Shown here: positions 34,112-45,106 of the stretch, piece after piece
How the letters are laid out: the number at the start of each line of letters is the position of its first letter
Position numbering within the stretch: position 1 is the first letter of the stretch
Source of the DNA: Meconema thalassinum
Lineage: Eukaryota > Arthropoda > Insecta > Orthoptera > Tettigoniidae
Assembly: GCA_946902985.2 (NCBI GenBank)
Contig: OX336391.1
Location: forward strand, 149,929,545-149,993,544
Direction of reading: 5' to 3'
Length of the DNA stretch: 64,000 bases
Notes under the pieces: generated by a model
Seen by the model: the letters and a program-made list of their open reading frames with translations, nothing else
What the model was told of the DNA's origin: nothing
Databases searched by the model: none
Program-made: the position numbers and the translations under genes

Positions 34112-34853
34112 GTATCTTTTCTCGTAGTTTGTACGGGTCCAGTCTTTCGTCAACATGGCATCCGTTGCATAAAACTCTTGCCAGACGTGTTTCCTCTTGT
34201 CCTCCCTTTCTGCAATGATTCTATGCCAATTGTCCCTAGATGACTTCTGCAGTTTTATTCTTAGGTCCTCTATAAAATATGTCGTCCTTGTTAGGACATA
34301 CACTAGTCTAGAAGGCGTAAACTTTAATACGCCCAGGACTCTTCAGTTATCTCGCCTTCTGGCTTTCTCTGACCTTTATCTGATTTATCTCATTGCGTCA
34401 GTGAGTAACATCAGGTTTAAGTCTCTGATGCTGGAAATCCCTTCAATAGCTAAGATCAATCTCTCCTTGTTGTGTATTGCAAACGATTTTCCCGTTACCT
34501 GCAAGACCATACCCAAATATTTCAAAGAGCCTTTGAACTTGTTTTCTTTTATTTGCGTTGTTCCATAGTTTTTCCTCCATTTCTGAAGATAACCAATTCT
34601 GTTTTCCGTTTATTGATTTAATTTCATCAGAGGTGGCATATTGAAACTCTGTCATATGAAATTTCCATTATGGATCTTGCAGCTTCTTTAGCTAGTTCAT
34701 CTGCTCCTTCATTCCCAATCGTCTCTGTGTGCCCACGAACCCAAGAAAGACAGGCGTGGACACCTTGCTGAGGTAACTTTATGTCAGCAACTATTGGGTT
34801 GAAGTTGTATTTGTCGCTTACTGAGTTGAATGCTGCCTGTGAATCACTGTATA
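34112..34853 (-). pseudogene. R1/I-type LINE, RNase H and C-terminal part (decayed)
   Basis: On the minus strand from 34853 the frame reads IYSDSQAAFNSVSDKYNF, then LSWVRGHTETIGNEGADELA, the classic RNase H motifs with two catalytic Asp positions. It stops near 34632. Further on, SRLVYVLTRTTYFIEDLR and HVWQEFYATDAMLTKDWT (34088-34303) resemble the C-terminal tail also seen at 62176 and 41500. The upstream part of this RNase H domain appears to be at 41728-41815, across element E7. Confidence 0.7.
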
Positions 34854-34918
34854 TTAGCCTACTTTCGATTTTTGCAAAAAATGAAAGTAGACTTATGAGA
34901 TCAACACAGGGCGAAAAA

Positions 34919-35020
34919 AGTGTGTCTGTCTGTGTGTGTGTATGTGTGTGTGTGAGAGTCTGTGTGTGTATGTGTGTGTGTGAGTCTGTGTGTGTGTGTG
35001 TGAGTGTGTGTACTCTGAAT
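34919..35020 (+). repeat. GT/CTGTGTG microsatellite at the E7 3' end
   Basis: Imperfect GTGTGTGT with TCTG interruptions, at the position where E2, E3, E4 and E6 also carry a microsatellite. Confidence 0.9.
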
Positions 35021-35027
35021 GTCTGTC

Positions 35028-35330
35028 CCCCCCTATCAATTCGAACACGGTGAATGCGAATTGAACGAAATTTGGTACAAAGGTAGCACTAGCAAAGGAC
35101 ACCTCAGTGTCATGTTTTATATCGCCGCCATCTTTACTAAAACTGAATGGCGGCCACTCAAACGTTCAAAACGTAAAATCAAATAACGACTAACCAAATC
35201 ATCCAATCTCTACCAAATTTGGTAACAACATACCTTCGTATAGGATGCGTCTTGTGACCAAACTACAAGGTCGTCCGCCATACCATTTCAGGATGGCGGC
35301 CGTGCGAATTATGCAAACTTTATAATCCAT
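35028..35330 (-). repeat. Single 293-bp unit as in E1
   Basis: TCAATTCGAACACGGTGAAT and GAACGAAATTTGGTAC are shared with 1-1040. CGCCAT/GGCGGCC motifs lie near 35125 and 35295. Confidence 0.85.
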
Positions 35331-35677
35331 ATCATGGGACCCACCAGTTCCGATTATCGAGCCGAGAATCGTTTTAACTGTTCTAAAGGAAGAGGCACGT
35401 ACGAAATTAAAAGTTTATTTTGTAATACTATAGTGCAGACGTGATTTTAAAAAGCTCAGCTGATTCATTAATAAGACAAGATGGCAGCGGATATCTTGTG
35501 CCTGACTTATATTTCACTAATTTGAGTATTGAATGCAATATAGCGTACTGATAAAAAATAAATAAACTTTGTATGAAATGCTATATATATAAATAATATA
35601 CTCCAGTGATGAAATCGTTTAGTATAAATCATTATTTGCTAACAAGTTCTATGTAAGTCATTTTAAATAGAACGATA

Positions 35678-35704
35678 TTCGTTGACACAATTAGCTCAGT
35701 GGTA
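35678..35704 (+). other. 5' part of a tRNA-like sequence split by a LINE
   Basis: ACAATTAGCTCAGTGGTA is a good tRNA A-box region (TAGCTCAGTGG). It continues at 40469, after the Tx1-like LINE, as GTGGTAGAGCGATAGCC and later GGTTCAAACCC. The hexamer GTGGTA stands at both junctions (35699-35704 and 40469-40474), fitting a target duplication. The joined sequence is a degenerate tRNA or SINE head. Confidence 0.7.
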
Positions 35705-35904
35705 CGGACAGTTGGTCACTGGTCGTGGCCGAGTGCGGTACGTGTGTGAGCGCTGTGTGACCGCATTGGAAGAGGTTACGGTTCCTAATACCGGTGCTTC
35801 CTTAGTTCCACGTGTGTACTGACCTTCCGTGTGTCATTCGGACAATATTTTTTTAAGTAGTGTTCCAGATAGGACAACAAAACCAGGAAACCCCGCTGAA
35901 AATC

Positions 35905-36903
35905 ATGTCCGGATACCAGAGAAAAAACACCGTTCGCTGCCAATGGGACAGGCAGAGTTCTCGCCCCTCACCAGGAGAAATTCACCGCTGGATTGGCGAT
36001 ACCCTCCGGTTGACTGTCGACCAAGTAGAAGCCATCCAGTTAAATGCGCACGAAAAAACCATGTACATTAAGGTAATCACCATATCCATTTATCAGAAAT
36101 TGTTAAATACTTTTGCAGATCCTATTAAATTTCAGTATGATTCTGGCGAAATGACCAATGTTAAGCTCTCCACAGCGGATTCCAATTTTACCACAGTGCG
36201 TATATTTAATGTCCCACTCGAAGTACCCCCTGAAATTTTCAAATCCGTCCTGTCGAAATATGGCACTGTGAGTGACGTCAGGAAAGAACAATGGTCTTCT
36301 GCTTATCAGTTCCCGGTGTATAATGGAATACGTGCCGTAACTATGGAAATCAAGCAAGATATCCCCTCCACTGAGGCTTTTGGTGGCCATTCTGGCTATA
36401 TAACGTATAATGGACAGAAACAGACCTGTTTAATTTGCAATGCTACCACACATCTCCGTATTAACTGCCCAAAGAAAATGATTCCCCTCGGTATAACTCC
36501 TACACAACAACGACGTGTACAATACTCGGAAGTTGTGACGCAGCAAACGTCATATGAAAACATGATCATTGATCAGTCAGCTGGGACAACACCAGGAGTG
36601 ACCTCGGATACATCTGACGCAGAACTGATACCTTGCCCTGAACAGAGCAGCGAGACACAGAGTGCCCCTGTGCTCTCGGCAACCTGTATCGCAGCCTCAG
36701 AACCAACTCTGCCGTTACTACAGGCTGCCACAGAAATTTTGTCTTCACTGCCCCAGACTTCGCTGGTCCCTACCGACTCACTTAAGACTGTTGATCGGGG
36801 ATCCGAGAACGTCTCTAAGAAGATTAAAACAAATGCCTCGATTGCCGTACCAGCCCCGAAGAATAAAACTGGCTCCACAAACGTTTCCGCAGCTGTGAAA
36901 TAG
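35905..36903 (+). CDS. Tx1-like LINE ORF1 protein (RNA-binding, zinc knuckle)
   Basis: An open frame of 332 codons from the ATG at 35905 (context AATCATGTCC); an upstream GTG is unlikely as a start in a eukaryote. Residues about 95-160 look RRM-like: VRIFNVPLEVPPEIFKSVLS, KYGTVSDVRKEQW and NGIRAVTMEIKQDIPS. A CX2CX4HX4C zinc knuckle follows, CLICNATTHLRINC, near residue 172. The remainder is a Ser/Thr/Pro-rich tail ending in basic residues. ORF1 proteins of this type bind the element RNA as the ribonucleoprotein for target-primed reverse transcription. The frame is unbroken, unlike nearly all others here. Confidence 0.85.
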   Translation: MSGYQRKNTVRCQWDRQSSRPSPGEIHRWIGDTLRLTVDQVEAIQLNAHEKTMYIKVITISIYQKLLNTFADPIKFQYDSGEMTNVKLSTADSNFTTVRIFNVPLEVPPEIFKSVLSKYGTVSDVRKEQWSSAYQFPVYNGIRAVTMEIKQDIPSTEAFGGHSGYITYNGQKQTCLICNATTHLRINCPKKMIPLGITPTQQRRVQYSEVVTQQTSYENMIIDQSAGTTPGVTSDTSDAELIPCPEQSSETQSAPVLSATCIAASEPTLPLLQAATEILSSLPQTSLVPTDSLKTVDRGSENVSKKIKTNASIAVPAPKNKTGSTNVSAAVK

Positions 36904-37094
36904 AAACAAAATCTTCTTTCTACGTCATCTAGGGACCCACGAACGCTCTCACCCGCTGACAGCCGGCCTATGAATGGCAGTCAAAAGGAACTATCTCAAC
37001 CTAATTTGACATAGTGCACCAGGATAATTCTCACCTGTGTCTTCTTTCGAGTCCACCTTCCAGTATGTCTAGCACAGCTTTTATACTTCTCGTA

Positions 37095-40000
37095 ATGGCG
37101 CAATTTCTCACTGTGGCCACTGTGAATATCAATGTAATAGAATGCCCTCTGAAATTTCAACTGTTGGAGAGATTCCTTCGAGATGCTGACATTGACATTG
37201 CTTTCCTTCAAGAAGTTGCTATACCGTGTTTACCCATATCTGCCTTCTACAAACAATACATCAATACCGGTAATACGAATAGAGGGACCGGATTCCTCAT
37301 AAGACATGATATCCCACTCGAAGGTGTGCTATGTCATCCATCAGGACGCATAATATCTGGACACATAAACAATACCACCCTGATAAATGTATATGCACCA
37401 TCCGGGTCTAATAAACGTGTGGAACGGAAAATGTTCTTTCAACAGAGTATACTGCCTCATCTGCACGACGTTAAGGAAAAACTTATTCTTGCAGGGGATT
37501 TCAATTGTATTCAACGCCCAGAGGATTCCACTAGGCCATACAGAGGTGTCAACCCGGCTCTCAGGACCCTTCTTACCTCCCTACACCTCATTGATGCTGT
37601 GGATAGTTTAAGGGTGCCCCTGCCCCATTACACCTGTATAAGTCACAACTCCTCATCACGACTTGACCGCATCTACTTTTCACAGGAACTCATCCAGCCT
37701 AGACGATATGAAGTGATTCCTGCCAGTTTCACTAACCATCATGCTGTCGTATGTACAATCTCTTACCCCCATCCCATATTTCACATAGGAAGAGGTTATT
37801 GGAAGCTGAATTGCTCGCTGTTACTGGAGGAGGAATGCCAAGATATTTTCAGACAACACTGGATTCGATGAGTCCAACAAAAAGGCAAATTTCGCGACTG
37901 CACAGACTGGTGGGATATTTTAGTTAAACCAGGGATCCGCCGCGTCTTTAAGAACATATCTTACCAACGAGGTCGGGAAAGACGGGATACAGTTGAATTT
38001 TACTATCGAGTTCTTCGCCAGCTCCAGCAAAGATCTGATGCTGGGGAGCGTATATATGACCAGATCCGGGAAGTTAAAACCAAGCTCCTGTCTCTACAGC
38101 AACGAACGCTCGCTCATATCAACGTGGCTTTAAAAGATCGTACAGTGCTCCCGGACGAAAGTGCAAGTGTATACCATATCGCCAAAGGACAACGTGAGGG
38201 GCAACGTAAATATATCCACCGCCTCCGCACCAGTACTGGAAGTGTCGTCACCTCCCCTGACGCTATACGTAGTGAAATATCATTATTTTATCAACGGTTC
38301 TACGCTAAGGCTCCCATTGATCCACAGCAGGTGACCCTATTGCTGTCATCTTGCAGTACCAAACTATCTCCGGACAACAAAACTCTGCTCAGCGCGGATA
38401 TTACGGATGAAGAGATTCACTCCGTGGTTAAACGACTCCCAAACAACCGCTCACCTGGCATTGATGGACTGCCATATGAAATGTATAAACACTTCTGGCC
38501 TCTCATTGGCAAAGAATTTTGTCATGTCCTGCGTACCATTCTCCAACGTCGTGCTCTTTGTCAATCACATCACGAGGGTACCATAGTCCTCATACCAAAA
38601 ACATCCTCTCCCATGGCAGTTGGTGACTTCCGACCAGTTACTCTGCTCTGCAGTGACTATAAAGTCCTTACCAAAGTACTTGCATGCCGATTGAAGACTG
38701 TTCTACCTGATATCATTGGTGATGAACAATGTTGCAGTATTCCTGGAAGAACTCTGTTAACAAACTTAGCGATACTACGGGACCTACACCTAAAAGCCGA
38801 AATGCTCCCCACTGAGCCAATGAGTTTTCTCACCTTAGATCTTGATAAAGCTTTCGACCGCATCAGTCATGAATACTTGTACATGGTCTTGCAACACTAC
38901 GAATTTCCTGAAATCCTTATTGACTACATTCGTATGATAAATTGTAATGCTACGTCTAGAGTGCTCGTCAACGGTTTTCTTTCCCCTCTGATTCCAATAC
39001 AACGATCAGTTAGGCAAGGATGTCCCCTTTCTATGCTACTTTTTGTCATTGGCCTTGAACCGTTCATTCGGACTACCCAGGTGAAGCTACAGGGTTACAA
39101 ACTGTCCACACATGTTTTTGGAATGTGCGCCTATGCTGATGACGTATCAATATTGATCCGCAATGAAGAAGACATCTCCCACATCGATAGCGTCCCTCAG
39201 CTCTACCATATCGCCTCTGGAGCACAATCGAACCCCCAGAAAACTGCTTTGCTTCCGCTCAATACTAACTCAGTGATTACCCCACAGCCCTGGTTCCGGA
39301 TAGTAAATGAGGTGAAAATTCTTGGCATTACCTGGAAGCAATCGCTTCTGGACACAGTGCAAGTTAACTGGACTAAGGTCAATGCCAAAGTTAGGGGAGT
39401 CCTGATCCAATTTGGTCAAAGAAACCTCAATATAGTGCAACGGGTCATGGTCCTCAACGTGTTTGCGCTCTCTAAAATATGGTATGTCGCACAACTTTTC
39501 CCACTTCCCAAAATGTTTGAGAGCCAATTGGCAAAATATACAGGTTGGTTTATATGGCAAGGATTTTTGTTCCGAGTACAACGGGAACAGTTGTATCTCC
39601 CATCCCGGCAAGGCGGGCTAGGGCTAACAGCTCATGGCATGAAATGCCGTACACTCCTCTGCAAGAACGATATCACCATTCTTTCCCAACATGACACTTT
39701 TACGAAAGCGCTATACAAAGATATTCGAAACACAGCCCGTGGTTGTGATAGAGCTTTGCCGAAGATATTTAGGGACCATCAACAGCACCTTCTGGAAACT
39801 GTTCGCCAAATGCCATCAGGGATTGTTCCAACGACGAAAAGTATCTATAACATGTTGCGGCAAGTGGTACACTCCAAACCGCGAATAGAGGCCACCACCC
39901 TCTATGTCCATTGGCCCACTGTTTGGAAAAATTTTGGGGCTATGTCCATTTCTTCTGCTGTACACTCCCAAGTTTTTATCTTCCTCAACGATCTCATCCC

Positions 40001-40391
40001 AACCGCTCTACGGCGATATACCATCCATCTTGAAGCTTACCCATGGTGTACTATATGTGGTCAAACTGATACGGCGATACACCGCTTCACATCATGCACG
40101 CGAGTTGCCTCCACGTGGCTGTGGTGTAAGGGAAAAGTATGTCAACTATTAAATGTGCCCTCGAATGACCTTGATGACAGGAAGTTGGTTCGTTTGTCGG
40201 TGACCGCCTTCCCCCAAATTAAACAGATTGCCATTGTGTGGATAATGGGCCAATATGTACACTTCGTGATGGACGATGATCAACATTTCTCTTTCCTGGA
40301 TCTCAGGTATCACCTGCAAAAAGAGCGTTGGAAGCTTAGTGAAAGTGGACAATTATACGATAAATATGGACACTATCTGGATTTCTTGTGA
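37095..40391 (+). pseudogene. Tx1-like LINE ORF2, endonuclease/reverse transcriptase with one stop
   Basis: About 1,098 codons from the ATG at 37095 (alternative ATG at 37065). Endonuclease motifs: NINVIECPLKF, FLQEVAIP, INVYAPSG, AGDFNCI, SRLDRIYF and TNHHAVV. A single in-frame TGA at 37869 (codon 259) follows the endonuclease; the frame then continues uninterrupted. RT motifs: RSPGIDGLPYEMY near residue 453, DFRPVTLL, LDLDKAFDRI, SVRQGCPLSMLLF and YADD at 680-683. The C-terminus has a CX2CX7HX4C motif (CTICGQTDTAIHRFTSC). With one lesion, this is among the youngest LINEs in the window. A TGA could also be a recent mutation or a sequencing error. Confidence 0.85.
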
Positions 40392-40468
40392 TGTATTAGT
40401 CTGGTATTTATCATATCTGAAAATTCTGTAATTCTGTAAAGAGCTAATAAATAAAATAAAAAAAAAAA

Positions 40469-40545
40469 GTGGTAGAGCGATAGCCTGTCGCTCAGATGCC
40501 TATGGTTCAAACCCGATCAGAGCTAGGTTTTTTGCTTGAAATGTT
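40469..40545 (+). other. 3' part of the tRNA-like target
   Basis: GTGGTAGAGCGATAGCC, then GGTTCAAACCCGATCAG, a B-box-like element. It completes the A-box part at 35678-35704. The arms do not make a standard cloverleaf, so it is a tRNA-derived repeat or tRNA pseudogene rather than a working tRNA. Confidence 0.65.
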
Positions 40546-40588
40546 ATATGTTTATTGTTTTGTAATGACTCAGATGTTTTAAAATTAA

Positions 40589-41107
40589 GCGTTATATTGT
40601 GCAAATTATGGTGTAAAATATATATTTAATTAAAACATAATTCGCCAGCAGATTTACTCGAGACATCTAGCTGCCAAAATGGTAACTTCCAGATTTTATT
40701 GAAAGGTTTCTTCTTCTGGCCGCTAGAATGCACTCGCTCTGTTAGGATTATATTGTTCGATATTTCACCACTAGATGTCCCGACTAGTCTACGTGGGGAT
40801 CCATTGATTACTATACCATTATCATTCTATGCGCATCGAATTTTAAGAATGACAAGTTGATACTACGATACATTTTAACTTTTTATTTTAAAGGGTTTGT
40901 AACAGCCTATTTTGCGTTACTTGAAAATGTTATTAAGCGTTATATTGTCCACATTATGGTGTAAAATATATATTTAATTAAAACATAATTCGCCAGCAGA
41001 TTTACTCGAGACATCTAGCTGCCAAAAAGGTAACTTCCAGATTTTATTGAAAAGTTTCTTATTCTGGCCGCTAGAATGCACTCGCTCTGTTAGGATTATA
41101 TTATCGA
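40589..41107 (+). repeat. Direct duplication offset by 348 bp
   Basis: 40589-40757 and 40937-41107 share about 170 bp at roughly 95% identity (e.g. ATTCGCCAGCAGATTTACTC at about 40640 and 40988). Between them are 180 bp of unrelated sequence. No gene. Confidence 0.85.
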
Positions 41108-41261
41108 AAATATCCACATAGTTTGTATACACACGTCTCTGTAGGGTCATGGAAAGATTTGTTAATTCAATTAGGGTTGTGAAAGCCATGCACAACCAGA
41201 CGTGTAAAGACATGCCTCAACTCAAAGTTGGATGTTGCCCACGGCAGGTCGTAATAATAAT

Positions 41262-41490
41262 AATAATAATGTTATTGGTTTTACATCCCTTTTAACTACT
41301 GCTGCTTTTAGAGACACCGGGGTGCCGGAATTTTGGCCCGAAGGGGATCTTTAACGTGCCAGTAAATGTACTGACACGGCTCCCTCGCATTTGTGCACCC
41401 TCAAATGCCAGCTGACTGCGCCAGGATACGAACCTGCAACCTAGGGCCCAGCAAGCGAGAACGTTACCGCTGAGCCACGCCGCCAGTCCG
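41262..41490 (-). mobile_element. SINE family D, minus copy
   Basis: Inverted match of the copy at 27833. The B-box region on the minus strand is GCAGGTTCGTATCCTGGCG and the tail lies at the left next to an AAT run (41253-41270). Confidence 0.8.
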
Positions 41491-41499
41491 GTCGATTAT

Positions 41500-41640
41500 G
41501 TCTCCAGATCCATAACATTCTTGATATACTTCTTATCTTTCTTTCTTTCTTCAATGATGGTAGCAGTTTTTATCTAGGTCGTGGCGTTTGGTAGAGGTAA
41601 ATCGTTTCTAAGGTCTTCAACAAAGAATAGTTCTATTATA
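41500..41640 (-). pseudogene. LINE C-terminal fragment (R1-like family)
   Basis: The minus strand reads VEDLRNDLPLPNATT and then IKTATIIEERKKDK, like the FIEDLR...EREDKRK stretch at 34088-34303. It is short and frameshift-prone. Confidence 0.5.
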
Positions 41641-41727
41641 CTCTTTGATAATAACAACGAGTTATAACTATACTCATACATTTAGGAGAAAGTAGGCTAT
41701 ATGTTCTTTACTGAACATCTTGTTTTA

Positions 41728-41815
41728 AATTTTTGATGTTGTCCCTAATCCACTGTAGTGCAGTGTTTAAGGTCCAGAGTTCTGCTTGGAAATCCAAACA
41801 ATGTGAGGAGAGCTT
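41728..41815 (-). pseudogene. LINE RNase H, upstream part split off by E7
   Basis: On the minus strand: FQAELWTLNTALQWIRDNI, the N-terminal RNase H segment that normally comes just before a YSDSQAA motif. That motif is found at 34853, at the other end of E7. The codon phase across the joined site is off by one base, which may be decay. Confidence 0.6.
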
Positions 41816-43079
41816 GTACTGAGCTGGGAATGTTTCTAAGTTGTTCTAAGTTGGATATTACACGGTATTAGAACGATGTATCCAGAGGGTGACTAAATTG
41901 CTGTCTGGTGAGATTATGGAGCAGTACACCCCGCCCAGGACTGAGCAAAATGGAAGAGAAGTACAAAGGAAAAATTTTGTGTGTGGCTAAGAGGGTGCCA
42001 CTACACTACCCCACCCATGACGATCTAAATGCCAGACAAAGAGAGATTTGATTTGATTTTCACGGCTACACTTCGAGTTTAAGAGTTCTTTTACAGTAGC
42101 GTCCAACACATAATAGAATCAAGGGGTTAGATCGATAGATAGAGAATTGGAAGCAGTACCAATGGACTAGAAATAAGCAATGCGTCAGAACCTCTGGAGA
42201 AGACTCTCATGATGGCCGATGACACGGATAAGATTCGGACCTCAGATCCTTCAATGGAGCAGCACCAAGTTTTTCTTCAAGGAGACTGTTTTGCTTTCTA
42301 GTTTCTTTGACTATCATCTCAATATTTCGTTCACGCCTTCCTCTCATTCTTTTGCTTTCTAGTTTCTTTGATTATCATCTCAATATTTTGTTCACGCCTT
42401 CCTCTCATTCATTACCTTCGGTTTCTTTGTATCTCAAATATCTGACATTTTCAAGTGGCTTTACGATCTTAGATTTTCATATTTCTTGTGCAGGGGACTG
42501 ATTTGCTAACAGAGTAGAATAGGTCGCTTGGAGAAGAATGAGATAAAATAAGTATTTGTCGTAGGGGAAGAAATAGCCTGCATAAAGTTACCGCCACAAA
42601 AGGAAAGTATTCGAGGGAGATCAAAGAGAACTGAGGAGGGTTTCCGGAAATATAATTTAAAACAAGGATGGAGGAAGAAGGGAAGTCAACTTTCACCGTG
42701 TGATGTCTCCCAGCCAATGGGAGATGTAGGCTACTTGCACGGGCTGGCTAGACACCCCCTTACTCCAAGAGAGGTTTTAGTGACACGAGACATAAACTGT
42801 ACTCAAATAATAAACAATTGAAATTCCTCTGCTACACTGAGAAACATCGAATCATAGTTATTATTATTATTATTACTATTATTATTATTATTATTTTTAC
42901 ATCGTTATTCTCGTCTAAGGAGCGCGATTGAACCATCCATCAGATCTTGCTTTCTTGTCTTCCAAAATCTCTTCATCTTCTCACTATGGTTCCAGGAACT
43001 TTCGGATGCAATGTTTGGGTGGACTGATGATTGTCAACAACTAGTTCTCCGAATTTAGATCTGTCCAGAGATGTCTATT
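41816..43079. other. Mostly unassigned; LINE tail at 42050-42105, 60-bp duplication at 42291
   Basis: 42050-42105 is an inverted match of the LINE tail at 32505. CTTTCTAGTTTCTTTGA and CTCAATATTTYGTTCACGCC occur twice, 60 bp apart (42291 and 42352). A TTATTA run lies at 42857-42895 and CTTT repeats at 43099-43130. No intact gene. Confidence 0.6.
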
Positions 43080-43097
43080 TCCTGAATGTCTTTTTCT

Positions 43098-43132
<35 letters not shown>

Positions 43133-43660
43133 CCGTTAGGGTCTTCTGAGGACCACGAACCAATTTCAATGTTTAGTCCTCTAGTCCTCCAGTGCTCCTT
43201 CATATTTCCGCTGTGTGTCTTCTTACTCTCTTCCGACCAGTTTGAGCCTGTTTTCTTATATTGCCTTCCATTCCCAATACCTTTTTTTTTTGAAAATTTC
43301 TCTCTCTAGTGAATCTTCTTCTCTTACATTGTTACTTTATAAATCCTTTTTTACTTCTTGAAACCAGGCTGTTGTCGATTTCTTTTTACAAAGATATTTA
43401 ACAATCTGTTTGGTTAACCTGCTATCATTCATTCTATATAAATATCCGAAAAATAATAATCGCCTCTTCTATATTGTCTCCGTTATGTTTTCAATGTTCC
43501 GATATATATCCAAAACTCTGTAGTTCTTAATGGACCGAGAATTTTGCATAGAATTTTTTTTTCTGATACTTCTAATTTATCCAATTTATAATTTAGTATT
43601 AGACATTCACTGGCATACAAGCATTCTGGTTTAATTACTGTTCTAGAGTGCTGTATTTCC
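43080..43660 (-). pseudogene. LINE ORF2 C-terminal fragment (family L)
   Basis: On the minus strand KLEIQHSRTVIKPECLYASE and LNYKLDKLEVSEKKIL, then FGYLYRMNDSRLTKQIV, match the fragment at 23280-23715. Later parts are in other frames, with stops; a basic tail can be seen near 43190-43250. Truncated and decayed. Confidence 0.65.
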
Positions 43661-43734
43661 AATTTATTAGATAAATAGAATGTCTTTTTATTATTATTAT
43701 TATTATTATAATTATTTGAAAACTAATAAATAAT

Positions 43735-43812
43735 AATATCGTATGGCCTCGGGTGCCGGGTGAAAGCTTTGTAATTTGACACCCAGAGGGTAGCTTGCAT
43801 GTCGAAATTTGA
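43735..43812 (-). mobile_element. SINE family C, 3' fragment
   Basis: ATCGTATGGCCTCGGGTGCC matches the tail of the copies at 21464 and 26198. It lacks the tRNA-like head. Confidence 0.75.
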
Positions 43813-43859
43813 AAACTAAATGTGTTAAATAAAACCACCAATAGTCAATAAATATATCA

Positions 43860-43891
<32 letters not shown>

Positions 43892-44231
43892 TTATTATTA
43901 TTATTATTATTGTTATTATGGACTAGTTTCGACCACACTGTAGTCATCATCAGCAATTTGGACAAGTTATTATAAGAAACTATCAAAAAATAAAATTGCA
44001 AGTAATATGAATAGTGATCATTTGAATTGGATTATGGTATTGGTCAAATTGGTTCCATGTCTGAAGATAAACTACAGTAAATCATATCAGAACTGTAGAA
44101 GACATATGCAGCAGCGGCTGGTCTAAATGCGCCATAGGTTTTAACGATTATATGATGAAATGAGTTACGTTAAAGTTAAATATATCGTCCCAGATTTTGT
44201 AGTGATATGCTATGGCAGTGAAGGGCAAATA
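43860..44231. other. TTA microsatellite and unassigned sequence
   Basis: An ATT/TTA run at 43861-43918, then about 310 bp with no recognisable content. Confidence 0.6.
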
Positions 44232-45106
44232 TCTCTCTCTATATACAAATGAATTGCTGTTCGTTAGTCTCGCTAAAACTTGAGAACGGCTGGACCGATT
44301 TGGCTAATTTTGGTCTTGAATTATTTGTGAAAGTCCAGAGAAGGTTTAAAAGGTGAATACATATGAAAGTTGTAGCGCACGAGTAGATTCAACAAATGAG
44401 TGACGGCACGCGAATCGCTTGAACAAAGTCCCGTATGCGTTCATATACCGTTCATCCGATTGCTATGAAACTTTGGTTGTATTGTTGTGCACACTACAGG
44501 AAAGGTTTATGACTTAGTAAATCCTTTTTGCAATAGATAGCGCACGAGTAGATTCAACAAATGAGCGACGACAGCCGAAGCTTTCCAACAAAGTCCTGTA
44601 TGCGTCCACATAGGCCTACCATTCGATAGCGATGCAACGTGGGTGAGGGGTTGTGTACACTACAGGCAAGGTTTCTGGCATAGTAAATCCATGTTATAAT
44701 AGGTAACGCACGAGTAAATTCAACAAATGAGCCACGACGAGCGAAGAGTTTCAACAAAGTCCCGTATGCCTTCATATACTATTCGTCTGATAGTGATGAA
44801 ACTTGGGTGAGATGTTGTGTACACCTCAGGGAAGGTTTCTGGTTTAGTAAATCGACTTAACAATAGGTAGCGCACGATTCGATTCAACAAATGAGCGACG
44901 ACGGCCGGAGCGTTTCAACAAAGTCCTGTCTGCGTTCACATACCATTCGTCCGATAGCGATGAAACTTGGGTGAGAGGTTGTGTACACTACAGGCAAGGT
45001 TTCTGTCTCAGTAAATCCATGTCATAATAGGTAGCGCATGAGTAGATTCAACAAATGAGAGACGATCCGCGAAGCGTTTCAAAATGGTCCCCTTTGCGTT
45101 CATATA

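Larger units (their letters stand above)
35705..40468 (+). mobile_element. Tx1-like LINE, near full length (4.76 kb)
   Basis: It has a 5' UTR of about 200 bp, ORF1, a 190-bp spacer, ORF2 and a short A-rich 3' end (AATAAATAAAATAAA then a run of A). Flanking GTGGTA hexamers and the split tRNA-like target define both ends. The ORF1 type (RRM-like plus one zinc knuckle) and the ORF2 C-terminal Cys/His motif fit the L1/Tx1 group, known for members with sequence-specific insertion into multicopy RNA genes. Apart from one stop codon it looks intact. Confidence 0.8.
34854..41724 (-). mobile_element. Helentron-like element E7, composite of 6.9 kb
   Basis: On the minus strand it begins at 41724 with AACAAGATGTTCAGTAAAG, as E1 does, and ends at 34854 with the hairpin AGTCTACTTTC...GAAAGTAGGCT and a GT/TCTG microsatellite (34919-35020). 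One 293-bp unit of the E1 type remains at 35028-35330. The rest is later insertions: the Tx1-like LINE, a SINE, a LINE fragment and a duplicated segment. Its outer flanks are two parts of one LINE RNase H domain, which supports a single insertion event. Confidence 0.55.

Noticed and set aside
34781..35102. Cys/Val- and His/Thr-rich frames
   Set aside because: Translation of the GT microsatellite at the end of E7.
40469..40545. Functional tRNA gene
   Set aside because: A- and B-box-like motifs are present but the arms do not pair as a standard cloverleaf; better explained as a tRNA-derived repeat.
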